Shown piece after piece: positions 33,547 to 42,831 of a stretch of DNA of 64,000 nt. Each line of letters opens with the position of its first letter. The stretch's first letter is position 1. Under the pieces are notes generated by a model that worked only from the letters and a program-made list of their open reading frames with translations, was not told where the DNA came from and did no database searches. The stretch covers positions 3,540,769 to 3,604,768 of the forward strand of contig NC_018398.1 of assembly GCF_000208865.1 (NCBI RefSeq). Reading direction: 5' to 3'. The position numbers and the translations under genes are program-made. This DNA is from Neospora caninum Liverpool (lineage: Eukaryota; Apicomplexa; Conoidasida; Eucoccidiorida; Sarcocystidae).

Positions 33547-36500
33547 ATGGAGCCTGGTCAGTCGCCGTCTCTCTGTGCAGCGGCTCCCTCGCAGAGAACG
33601 CGTCCGTCTCTTCCGGCCTCAAGGGAGACTTATAACTGGGAAGCGACACGGAAACCCGCCTTTTCCGTCGGCACCTCTTTCTCAGACCACATAGCGAAGA
33701 AGGTCGAGTCTCCCTCTCTTCTGGAAGAGAGCCGATGCAGCCAGCACACTGTGCATCCTCACGGGACCGAAGCGACTCGTGAGTCGCGCTCTCTCTCTCC
33801 CGCTGTCCGCTCTCTTCCTTTTGCGCTTCCCTTTCCTGCAGAGCAAAACATTCGCCGTCTCGTCGATGAAGCGCATTTTCGCCGGTCCAGCTTCGCGCCT
33901 GGCGCTGAGGCTCATGTATCTAGACACGCGAGCGTCCAGCGCCACGACACCACCTCACCGGACTGTTCTTCTCGCGCTGTCTGCCTGGACGTTTCGTCCT
34001 TTCCGTCTTGTGCATCGGCGCCAGCAGCACCTTCGAGGGTGTCCGTGTGTCGCCCAGAAGACGAAGCAGAACCCACGCCGAGACGCACGGGAAGCACGCC
34101 GGACGCGGAAGGCGTGCGAGCCGCGCCGCTCTCTGCTTCATGCCGACGAAGAAGCTCTTCCTTCCTCTCAGCAACTTCTTCTCCCCGTTCTCCGTGCTCA
34201 GACGCTCTTTCTCCGCCGCCCTCGTCGGCCGCCGCTGCCTCGCCATGGCCAGCCTCCGCGGCTGCAGTAGCCGCTGCGGCGTCCGCGGCCGCAGTCCGGG
34301 CTGGTGTCTCTCCACCCGAGCTCCTTGTCATCACCAGAGAACGGCGACGCAGTCTCCCTTTACCCGACTGCAAAACGAATTCCGCCTCATCTTCTGCCTC
34401 AGCGGCGTCTGAGGTTTCCCTGTCTTTTGCTCTTCCCACGGCGCGGGATGCAGCGTCGCCTGGATCTCCTTCGCGGCGATTGTCTTGTCGCTTGGCGGGG
34501 CGCCTGCAAGACGCTCCTTTCCCGTCGTTTTTATGTCCGAACTGGACAGATGCGCTCGCCTTCTCTCCAGCTCAGCTTGTAGAGAAGAAGGGCTGTCTTG
34601 AAGGCCTCCGCAAGCCTGGCCCGCCTCTGCATCTCCCGCCGTCCCCCTCTTCGTTTGCGGAGCTCTCAACGCGGCGGACGTCGTCGTCGCGTTCGCAGTC
34701 TGTCTCAGCCAGTCCCTTTGACGAAGCAGGCGTCGTCTTCGAGGCATGCAACGCCTCGGAGCCGCCGCAGCCACCGACTTCTCGCCCGCGTCCCTCGTCT
34801 CCGTCTGTCTCCTCGCCCTCCTGTCCGCTCGCCGCTCCGTCGTCTTCTGTTTCTGATCTCAAAACTTCAGCGGTCCATCAGACTGGCTCCTCCCCCAGGG
34901 AGGCTGTTCCACAAGACATGGCGCTTGTGGCCAACCCCAGGGCTGCGGAGGATCTTTCGCTCTTCTCCTCTAATCTTTTGCATGCGTCGAATTTGCCTGA
35001 AAGCCTGTTTAACTTTTCTGCCCTCGACGTCTCTGCTATCTACGGCGAGCCAGGCGAAGGCGTGTCGTCTCACCTCGCCTCGTCGATCTTCTCCTTTTCT
35101 GGGGATGCTTGTCCCCGGGCTGTGTCGCCCACGAAACCGTCAACCGCATCTCCTGTTGCTTCCGCAAATTCTTCCACTTCATCTGGTCGCTCCGCTTCCG
35201 CTGCTCGGCCCTCTTTTGCCTCGGGAGAGGCTTCCCCCTCTGCGAAGGGTGAGGCGCCACGTTTCCCGTTGGACGCCGTCTCGGTCTCATCTTTCGTCGG
35301 TCACTGCGCATCTGCAGAGCGCCTGGTCCTTTTTTCCGAACTGGAGGGAGGCGCGCCGACAGCGACGCATGCGGATCTTCTCCCTCTCACCCGTTCAGCA
35401 GCCAAGGCGGCCTCCGCTCCTCTGGGCGCTGCCGAGGCTCACGACCAGGGACCAAGGCGACTTCCCCGAGAAGGGGAAGAATCCCGCGGAGAGAGCGGAG
35501 GTGAATCGCCCTCGACTGGCGCTGGATTCGCGCAGTGCGTGCGAGCGAGAAGCGCCGGAATGCTGGTGTTTGTTGAGCGAGAGAAGAGCCAGAGAGGTGG
35601 AGACGAGTCGGCCGTAGGAGGGCATGCATCTGCTCGCGACGGAGATGAGAAGCAACGGAGAATGCACAGGTTCCCCGAAACTCAAGAGGAACGCATGCGG
35701 CGCATTCAGCAGGTGTTAGAGGCGCTCAAGAGACGGAACGACGCGTTAGAGTCGCAGTTGGTGGAGACGCAGCGGCGGCGGCGGGCGACGGTTGGCTTTG
35801 GTCTGAATTCCGACCTCGAACATTTTTCGCCCTCAGGCGAGTCGCAAAACGCAGAGGATGGGGACGACCGCGCTGCCGAGGCCTCGGCGCAGCCGTCTCG
35901 GCAGTGCTGTGAGGACCGCGGAGAAACGCACGGGGCGCGCCTCGCATCCGCGACTCCGTTTCTGCCTTCTTCAGTTCTGCAGATCGACAGCGCAGAGCCG
36001 GGGCCAGGCCTGCAGACGCCGCGCTTTCCGACGGACTGCGCGTTGGACGAGGTGCACAACGCCCAAGCAGATGCCGGAGAGACAGGCGGGCGTCGCGATG
36101 CGAGTGTCTCTTTTCCCCAGACTCGGTTGAGCGAGAGAGACCAGAAAGAAGGGAAGGGCCGGGAAGAACAGAACGGCCTCGCAGCTGAGAGCAGCGCGGA
36201 GGCAAAGGGGGAAGAAGAGGAGAAGGAGCGCGAAGGAGAGACGATGGGAGAGGCGACAAAGGAAAGGGGAACCAACGCGGTGAGGACAAAGATCGGAGGG
36301 CGAGAAACAGAGAATCAGGAGAACGCAGAGAAAGATCGAGCAGTGGCTGCAGCCTCTGGCGACCTGTGCACGACACGAGGAGCCGAAGACGACACCCTGT
36401 GGGAAGGACAAGAGAGGCGAGAGGCTGGCGAGCTGAACTATCTCTGCATTTCTTCCGGTCAGGGAGAGGACGGGAACTCGGAGCAGCCGGATGCGCCTTT

Positions 36501-39500
36501 GGACCTCTCAACGCATGCCGCCTCACACCCTCATCGTTCTGCGCTGAGCGAGGGTTTCCGTGATTCGCGCACAGAGCCTCAGGAGCGGAGACGCGGACCG
36601 AATGTAGAGACAGAGACCAGTGTTGGACAGACGGGAGAACTCGAAGAGCGAGAAACGCTTGCGAAGGAGAGACGAGATCTCGACGAGGCTCGGGCTGTCT
36701 ACGCGGCACAGAAGCGAGAATTGGAAGAAATGAGAAAAGCGTTTGCGAAAGAGACCGCCGACCTATTCAGGGCGAGGGAAATGCACGCGGCTCAGATGCT
36801 GCAGCTCCTGGAGCAGACGGACGCCTGTTTGAACGAGAAGAAGGAACTAGAGGAGGAGAAAAAAATATTTCTTGCGCAGAAGGAGGAACGGGAGAAAGAC
36901 GCCGAGGCATACTCCGAGGAGAGAAGAAAGCTCGAGGCGGACCGAGATATATATATCGCGCAGAAGCGACAACTTGAGGAAGAGAGAGAGTTGCATGTAG
37001 AGGAGAAGAAGGCGTTAGAGGAGGCGAAAAAGATATACCTTGAGCAGAAGCGAGAACTGGAGAAGGAAACGGAGGCGTACACTGAAGAGAGAAGAAAGCT
37101 CGAGGCGGACCGAGATATATATATCGCGCAGAAGCGACAACTTGAGGAAGAGAGAGAGTTGCATGTAGAGGAGAAGAAGGCGTTAGAGGAGGCGAAAAAG
37201 ATATACCTTGAGCAGAAGCGAGAACTGGAGAAGGAAACGGAGGCGTACACTGAAGAGAGAAGAAAGCTCGAGGCGGACCGAGATATATATGTCGCGCAGA
37301 AGCGACAACTTGAGGAAGAGAGAGAGTTGCATGTAGAGGAGAAGAAGGCGTTAGAGGAGGCGAAAAAGATATACCTTGAGCAGAAGCGAGAACTGGAGAA
37401 GGAAACGGAGGCGTACACTGAAGAGAGAAGAAAGCTCGAGGCGGACCGAGATATATATGTCGCGCAGAAGCGACAACTTGAGGAAGAGAGAGAGTTGCAT
37501 GTAGAGGAGAAGAAGGCGTTAGAGGAGGCGAAAAAGATATACCTTGAGCAGAAGCGAGAACTGGAGAAGGAAACGGAGGCGTACACTGAAGAGAGAAGAA
37601 AGCTCGAGGCGGACCGAGATATATATATCGCGCAGAAGCGACAACTTGAGGAAGAGAGAGAGTTGCATGTAGAGGAGAAGAAGGCGTTAGAGGAGGCGAA
37701 AAAGATATACCTTGAGCAGAAGCGAGAACTGGAGAAGGAAACGGAGGCGTACACTGAAGAGAGAAGAAAGCTCGAGGCGGACCGAGATATATATGTCGCG
37801 CAGAAGCGACAACTTGAGGAAGAGAGAGAGTTGCATGTAGAGGAGAAGAAGGCGTTAGAGGAGGCGAAAAAGATATACCTTGAGCAGAAGCGAGAACTGG
37901 AGAAGGAAACGGAGGCGTACACTGAAGAGAGAAGAAAGCTCGAGGCGGACCGAGATATATATGTCGCGCAGAAGCGACAACATGAGGAAGAACGAGACGT
38001 TCATGTTAAGGAGACGAGAGCATTAGAGGAGAAGAACGAACTGGAGAAGGAGACGAAGGCATTGCAGGAGGAGAAGAACGAACTGGAGAAGGAGACGAAG
38101 GCATTGCAGGAGGAGAAGAACGAACTGGAGAAGGAGAAGAAGGTATACCTAGCACAGAAGGGGGAACTAGATGAAGCCACTGAGGTGTATGTTGAAGCGA
38201 GACGAAAGCTGGAGGAGAAAGAGATGTGTCTCGCTCAGAGAGAGGAGCTTGAGGAAGAGAGGAGAGTGTTGATGCGTGCCGCTACAGAGATGGCGACGGA
38301 GCGCGAGCATCACGCAAGAGAGAAGAGGCAGCTGGAGGAAGAGAGAGATAAATACATGAGAGAGCTTGGAGAGGTGAAGACGGAGTTAAACCGTCAGTGC
38401 GAATTTTACATTGAAGAGGCGAAGAAATGGGATGCTGAGCAAGAAAAGGTAGGCCGCCACTTGAAGGAGACAGAGCAGCTGGTGGAGAAGCAAAGGCGAA
38501 GTTGGTGTGAGCGCGAGAGAGCGCGAATGGAGGCGTATGAGAGGCTGCGAAAAGAGAAGGAGGAGCTCGAGATTCAGAACTTGTCCCTTCAAGCGCACCT
38601 GAACCGCGTGGAGGAGCGAAGAGCAGAGCCGCTGGCGGAGGCATTTAGAGAGCTCGAGGAAGCGAAAAGGAGAGAAGGAGAACTAGGGGCCGAGCTCGAA
38701 CGGGAACGAAACGACAGGAAGCAAATGGAGCAAGACCTTGAGCGTTTGGCGCAACAAAACTGCGAGTTGTCCAAGCGCGTAGAAGAAAGTCGCGGGCTCA
38801 CAGAAAGCGTCGAGCACCTGCAGCGAGAGATAGCAGACTGGAAGAGAAGAGGAGAGACGGCGGTCGAGCGTGCAAAGGCACAAGAGAAGGAACTGGAAAG
38901 AAACAGAGAAGAAAATGGGCGCATGAAACAGAAACTCGCGTACCTGGAGAGAACTCACGTTCCAGAGTCCAGTGTGCAAGCTGCTTTCGACAGAGAGAGC
39001 AGACACTCAGGAGACGCGCCGAGGGATGAAGGCCGGCGGCATGTCTCCAAGGGTCTAGAAGACGTCGAAGAGATGGGCCACCCTGAAGCAGGAACGCGGG
39101 AGAAATGTGTGTCAACAACGTGTGACGGAGACGACGAGCTGGAGAGCTTGACGTCCTGCTTTTCAGGAAACAAAACCGATGCTGCGGAAGATCAAGCGCG
39201 AAAGCCACGTCCGCCGCCAGAGGGCTTTGAGACTATGGCAGACACGTCTCCATCTTCACTCTCTGTGGCGAGTCTGAGAGAACAAGGGAGGGAAAGAAAG
39301 GTGATAGACGAGAAAAGGAGAGTGGGGTTACAGGCCGGGGACGAAGAGTCGCGTGGGCTTCTCGTCGAGAGACTCCAGCGACTGTATTCAGAAGAATGCG
39401 CCTCGTCTCGGCGTCTAGCCGCCAAGTGTGCTCAATATCGACAGCAGTTGAGACAAGTCATGAAGCGTCTAGTTTTGGTCACGAAAGCTATGGAAGAGGC

Positions 39501-39567
39501 AAATGATCTTCGAGAAAAGCACCAGCGGGTGCATCAGCAAAGACTGACGGAAAAGCCCAGCGGTTAA
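33547..39567 (+). CDS. Large coiled-coil protein with tandem repeats (single exon)
   Basis: Not assignable to a named family. Continuous frame from the first in-frame ATG (33547, GCAACGATGG context) to TAA at 39565, 2006 residues, no intron. Residues 1 to about 1000 are low complexity, rich in Ser, Pro and Ala, with no visible domain. From about 1030 to 1800 it is almost continuous charged helix (E, K, R, Q, L heptads), predicted coiled coil. Inside this, residues ~1125-1485 hold six complete copies plus a partial seventh of a 56-residue unit containing KLEADRDIYIAQKRQLEEE and KKIYLEQKRELEKETEAY, followed by three copies of a 14-residue KNELEKETKALQEE unit. Residues 1900-2006 end in another helical stretch (RLYSEECASSRRLAAKCAQY). 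No signal peptide or membrane segment seen. A structural or cytoskeletal role is possible but is inference from composition only. Confidence 0.85.
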   Translation: MEPGQSPSLCAAAPSQRTRPSLPASRETYNWEATRKPAFSVGTSFSDHIAKKVESPSLLEESRCSQHTVHPHGTEATRESRSLSPAVRSLPFALPFPAEQNIRRLVDEAHFRRSSFAPGAEAHVSRHASVQRHDTTSPDCSSRAVCLDVSSFPSCASAPAAPSRVSVCRPEDEAEPTPRRTGSTPDAEGVRAAPLSASCRRRSSSFLSATSSPRSPCSDALSPPPSSAAAASPWPASAAAVAAAASAAAVRAGVSPPELLVITRERRRSLPLPDCKTNSASSSASAASEVSLSFALPTARDAASPGSPSRRLSCRLAGRLQDAPFPSFLCPNWTDALAFSPAQLVEKKGCLEGLRKPGPPLHLPPSPSSFAELSTRRTSSSRSQSVSASPFDEAGVVFEACNASEPPQPPTSRPRPSSPSVSSPSCPLAAPSSSVSDLKTSAVHQTGSSPREAVPQDMALVANPRAAEDLSLFSSNLLHASNLPESLFNFSALDVSAIYGEPGEGVSSHLASSIFSFSGDACPRAVSPTKPSTASPVASANSSTSSGRSASAARPSFASGEASPSAKGEAPRFPLDAVSVSSFVGHCASAERLVLFSELEGGAPTATHADLLPLTRSAAKAASAPLGAAEAHDQGPRRLPREGEESRGESGGESPSTGAGFAQCVRARSAGMLVFVEREKSQRGGDESAVGGHASARDGDEKQRRMHRFPETQEERMRRIQQVLEALKRRNDALESQLVETQRRRRATVGFGLNSDLEHFSPSGESQNAEDGDDRAAEASAQPSRQCCEDRGETHGARLASATPFLPSSVLQIDSAEPGPGLQTPRFPTDCALDEVHNAQADAGETGGRRDASVSFPQTRLSERDQKEGKGREEQNGLAAESSAEAKGEEEEKEREGETMGEATKERGTNAVRTKIGGRETENQENAEKDRAVAAASGDLCTTRGAEDDTLWEGQERREAGELNYLCISSGQGEDGNSEQPDAPLDLSTHAASHPHRSALSEGFRDSRTEPQERRRGPNVETETSVGQTGELEERETLAKERRDLDEARAVYAAQKRELEEMRKAFAKETADLFRAREMHAAQMLQLLEQTDACLNEKKELEEEKKIFLAQKEEREKDAEAYSEERRKLEADRDIYIAQKRQLEEERELHVEEKKALEEAKKIYLEQKRELEKETEAYTEERRKLEADRDIYIAQKRQLEEERELHVEEKKALEEAKKIYLEQKRELEKETEAYTEERRKLEADRDIYVAQKRQLEEERELHVEEKKALEEAKKIYLEQKRELEKETEAYTEERRKLEADRDIYVAQKRQLEEERELHVEEKKALEEAKKIYLEQKRELEKETEAYTEERRKLEADRDIYIAQKRQLEEERELHVEEKKALEEAKKIYLEQKRELEKETEAYTEERRKLEADRDIYVAQKRQLEEERELHVEEKKALEEAKKIYLEQKRELEKETEAYTEERRKLEADRDIYVAQKRQHEEERDVHVKETRALEEKNELEKETKALQEEKNELEKETKALQEEKNELEKEKKVYLAQKGELDEATEVYVEARRKLEEKEMCLAQREELEEERRVLMRAATEMATEREHHAREKRQLEEERDKYMRELGEVKTELNRQCEFYIEEAKKWDAEQEKVGRHLKETEQLVEKQRRSWCERERARMEAYERLRKEKEELEIQNLSLQAHLNRVEERRAEPLAEAFRELEEAKRREGELGAELERERNDRKQMEQDLERLAQQNCELSKRVEESRGLTESVEHLQREIADWKRRGETAVERAKAQEKELERNREENGRMKQKLAYLERTHVPESSVQAAFDRESRHSGDAPRDEGRRHVSKGLEDVEEMGHPEAGTREKCVSTTCDGDDELESLTSCFSGNKTDAAEDQARKPRPPPEGFETMADTSPSSLSVASLREQGRERKVIDEKRRVGLQAGDEESRGLLVERLQRLYSEECASSRRLAAKCAQYRQQLRQVMKRLVLVTKAMEEANDLREKHQRVHQQRLTEKPSG
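36919..38000 (+). repeat. 168-bp coding tandem repeat, six full copies plus one partial
   Basis: Unit starts at 36919, 37087, 37255, 37423, 37591, 37759 and 37927; the last degrades after about 55 bases. Copies are almost identical. One codon differs between Ile (copies 1, 2, 5) and Val (3, 4, 6, 7), in the order IIVVIVV. Confidence 0.96.
38034..38146 (+). repeat. 42-bp coding tandem repeat
   Basis: Three copies of GAGAAGAACGAACTGGAGAA-type units (14 codons) directly after the 168-bp array in the coiled-coil gene; the third ends differently (KKVYLAQ). Confidence 0.9.
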
Positions 39568-41049
39568 ACCGCTCGACGAAGATCTGGTTTTTGCAGAAAA
39601 GTGGGACTTGTGTCTCGCCTCTTTCGCGGTCAATCGTGTCTTTGGGGGCGTTTGTCCCTTCCGCACAGTTTCGTGCGTCGACTTCCGTGATTCACTTTCC
39701 AGCCTCAGAGAGTGGGTTGTGTGCAGTCCGTGGCGTGTACCGCGAGAGACTGACCCTCCACCTGTTCGTTCTACGGTGTGGAAGAGTCAGGCAGCTTCTT
39801 CATGTGCAACAGGTACTTTGTTGTCTCTTGTTTTGTTTGGGAAAGCTTTCTGATTAAATGGGAAACCCAGAACTGTGTCGGTTGGTCGCACCTCTGAACG
39901 CCAAGAACCGAATATGGGGCTGGTCACATACCTCTCCACCGGTTTCTGAAAAAAAAACTGTGCCTGTCACCACAGAGGAACGGCTGAGGCAGCCTCACAC
40001 CTCGACACTGCAGCTGCTAGAGAGACTCCTGTTAGATGTTCTCAGTGTATGCTGTTCTGTTGTCTACACTATGAGGCGTTCTACTTCTTAGATATTGAAT
40101 GTTTTTTCTTACCGGATCCGTGTTATTTTGTGCTGGCATACGCTATGCGTGCACCGCACTATAGCGGTCAGCGCCACAATGCGAATGGTATGCGCATCAT
40201 GTGGCTAAACAGACGCATGTGTCATGTACAAATTAAAAGGCGTATATATCTGTATAGTCCTCTGCGCGGTGCGTGTAATAAGTGGGAGCAGCACAGTCGC
40301 TGTCGCAAGCAGTGTTCTGTTATGCGCGATCCGGCCTGTAGGAGGCCATGCCCGCAGGCACCAAACTCCCTCGTACGGTACGCGTCCCTTCCTCTGCAGG
40401 AAGTCAACCGCGTCTTCGCAGCAAGTTAAAAGCAAAAGATCTGCATTGTCAACACAATATGAAGTGCGCCCGAGCTCCGGCTGTGCCAAGTTTTGCACCG
40501 GTGTGTCTGGCGCGTCTACAGGACATGAAGGCATGACATAGTTGGACAGCGGGCAAAAACACTGCAGAATCCATCCCCACGAAGAAAGGAATGCAGAAGT
40601 GAAACAGGATTCCGGGCAGTGTCTACTGCTATGTATCCTAACCCTGTAGGAACTGCACACGTAAGAAGGCGTTTCCATCAGTTTGTGGTCAAGCATCTCG
40701 AAACCCTTGCGAGGCGTGCGCAGGAAACAGGATATGGTTTTGAAGAGTTGGGCTAAAATCGCCAACCTGGCAGCTCAATCGCAGACGAAAATGCTAATTT
40801 CTCGCAGGTGTGCCTTACAAACCTAACTTCTGCCGGCATGTGTCTTCCTGCGTCATCGTATTTATGGGCATAAAACGAAACTTCGCAATCCAGTTAGGTG
40901 TGTAGGAGCCTTGCGACAGTGATGTGTGACAGAAAGGACGATAACTCAATTCACAATCGCAAGTAACGCCTTGAAAGAAGACGAATTTTCACCCGTCATT
41001 CGCCCGGTAGACTGCCCCACCGCCTGTTGCAAAGGCCTACCGCGCCTCA
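39568..41049. other. Intergenic region
   Basis: 3' flank of the coiled-coil gene up to the tRNA. No gene or notable repeat seen; short open frames only. Confidence 0.6.
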
Positions 41050-41121
41050 GGGCCTATGGCGCAATGGTAGCGCGTCTGACTCCAGATCAGAAGGCTGGGC
41101 GTTCGAGTCGCTCTGGGCTCA
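41050..41121 (+). tRNA. tRNA-Trp: tRNA-Trp (anticodon CCA)
   Basis: 72-nt cloverleaf. Acceptor GGGCCTA pairs with TGGGCTC (two G-U pairs) with discriminator A; D-stem GCGC/GCGC; anticodon stem TCTGA/TCAGA closing the loop CTCCAGA, anticodon CCA at 41081-41083; variable AGGCT-type; T-stem GGGCG/CGCTC around TTCGAGT. No intron and no encoded CCA tail, as expected for a nuclear gene. The box B region (GTTCGAGTC) is intact, and a TTTT run about 22 bases downstream can serve as the Pol III terminator. Confidence 0.95.
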
Positions 41122-42831
41122 CACAAAGTTAAAACAAACTCCTTTTAGGATTTGTCTATTTTCTGGACGGGGAATTCGTGCGTCTGCAGCAACCAGTCTT
41201 CCAATGTTCCCTGTTCACAGGACACAGCGCTCCTCCTTCTGTAAACAGCAAAGATAAGACAAATTTCCTCTCGACACACGCAACGGAGTTTCTGGATGTG
41301 GAGCCACGACCAGACGTTCGAGGGAGAAGCTTTCTTCCGGTTGCGCGAAATCGCGCAAAGTCGCGGCGTGCCCAGACCGAAGCACAGGACGGAAGAACGT
41401 CACCGTCTCGCTTCTCGCCAGAGATCCGAAGCTGGACCTGTGGAGCGTGAGGCTTACCGTTCTTCTTGAGGAAAGGTCTTCACAAGGAAATTCAAGAACA
41501 GCGCATCAGTAACGGACGGTGTAGCAATAAATCCCCGGGTCCGTGTGACCCCCTCTCAGTCTCCCGCCCGCCCGTGAGACAGCTTAGGGCGATCTGTGTG
41601 CCCTGTGGAGATTTTGAGGAGTAGGCAAAGAACTGAGAGCAGGCCTTTGGAGTGAAAAGATCCCGTCTTGTATTCCGGAGACAAGAGATTTCGAATGACA
41701 GGGGTGCGAGTTAAAACCACCGCGCGAAATGCCCCGCACCGTCCTGCTCTCATGGCAAAGCTCCGGTGTTTTCACGCACAGTCGTGGTTTCCCTTAGCTC
41801 CGGAAAGGAGCAAAACCGTATTGGACACACGCACGCACGATTTTGCCTTGCGGGCCGGAACTGGTCCAGATTCAACAGTATCTTTGGTCGGTTTGTGGAG
41901 GAATCACGCACGGAAATGCAGGCACAAAGCATAAGCTGCCTCGTCTGAGTAGCACTTGAGGAGGAATCAGACAGTCCTTCGTAGCTGCATCACATGGCTC
42001 TCCCTACGTCTCGGGAGTTTCGCAAATGAAAGCCTTCTTCTGCTCTTTCCCAGTTTGCGACGAGTGTTCAGCCAAGTCTTCCTCGTTGTGTACACACCTG
42101 GGGCGTTCCCGCGCGCTCCTCGCATCGTGGTTGACTGGAAACAACCTCTCCACCGTTTCCCATGGAATACATGGAACGATCGTTCGAACTGTGTATCAGT
42201 CACCAGCACAACAACTTATCCTCCCTAAGTTTTCGGAGAAACGTTCATGTGCAACTTATAGCGGCCTGCGCCGGACCTACTGGGGAAACAGCTGGTGGTC
42301 CGCTTGCGAATAATACATCGCCTGGAGGTTGAAAGAAGCAGAAGACTCGTCCCAGAGGACGCGCATTTCGCAAGTCTTTGTGTCCGTGAGAGCTTCTTCA
42401 GATGTTACAACAGATGCAGTAGGCAAACAGGTGATCGAAAAGGAGTTGTCTGACCGACCAAGACACAGCCGTTTTTCCCCCCGTGCAGAGGCTCGGTATG
42501 CCTCAGTGGCGAGCCCCGTTTGTGAGGCTTCACATGCTCAGCTTCCATGTATGGAAGTTTGCGAGGACGCTTGCCTTGTGCAAGAGTCAGCGCAGCATCC
42601 TTTCCTCCTCCGCTGCGCCATGATCCAGGCCTCCATTAGGCATTGCTGTCACCTGGGTTTTGTCGTTGCCGTCGTCGAGTGTCTGCCAAACCGGCAGCCG
42701 AGTTGCCCGACGGCTTCCATTTCCAATTGTGTCGTCAGACACCAACATCGTATCAGGGATCACGTCCCTGCGGCGAGATAGCTTTGCCTTGTTTCGCTTG
42801 CGTTCGCTTTACCGGGATTCGTCGTGCCTTC
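41122..42831. other. Intergenic region
   Basis: Between tRNA-Trp and the EF-hand gene; Pol III terminator near 41143, then the presumed promoter and 5' UTR of the EF-hand gene. No gene supported. Confidence 0.6.

Noticed and set aside
36792..37922. 376-codon open frame on the minus strand (Ser/Phe/Cys-rich repeats)
   Set aside because: Antisense reading of the 168-bp coiled-coil repeat; a repeat with no stop in one copy has none in any copy.
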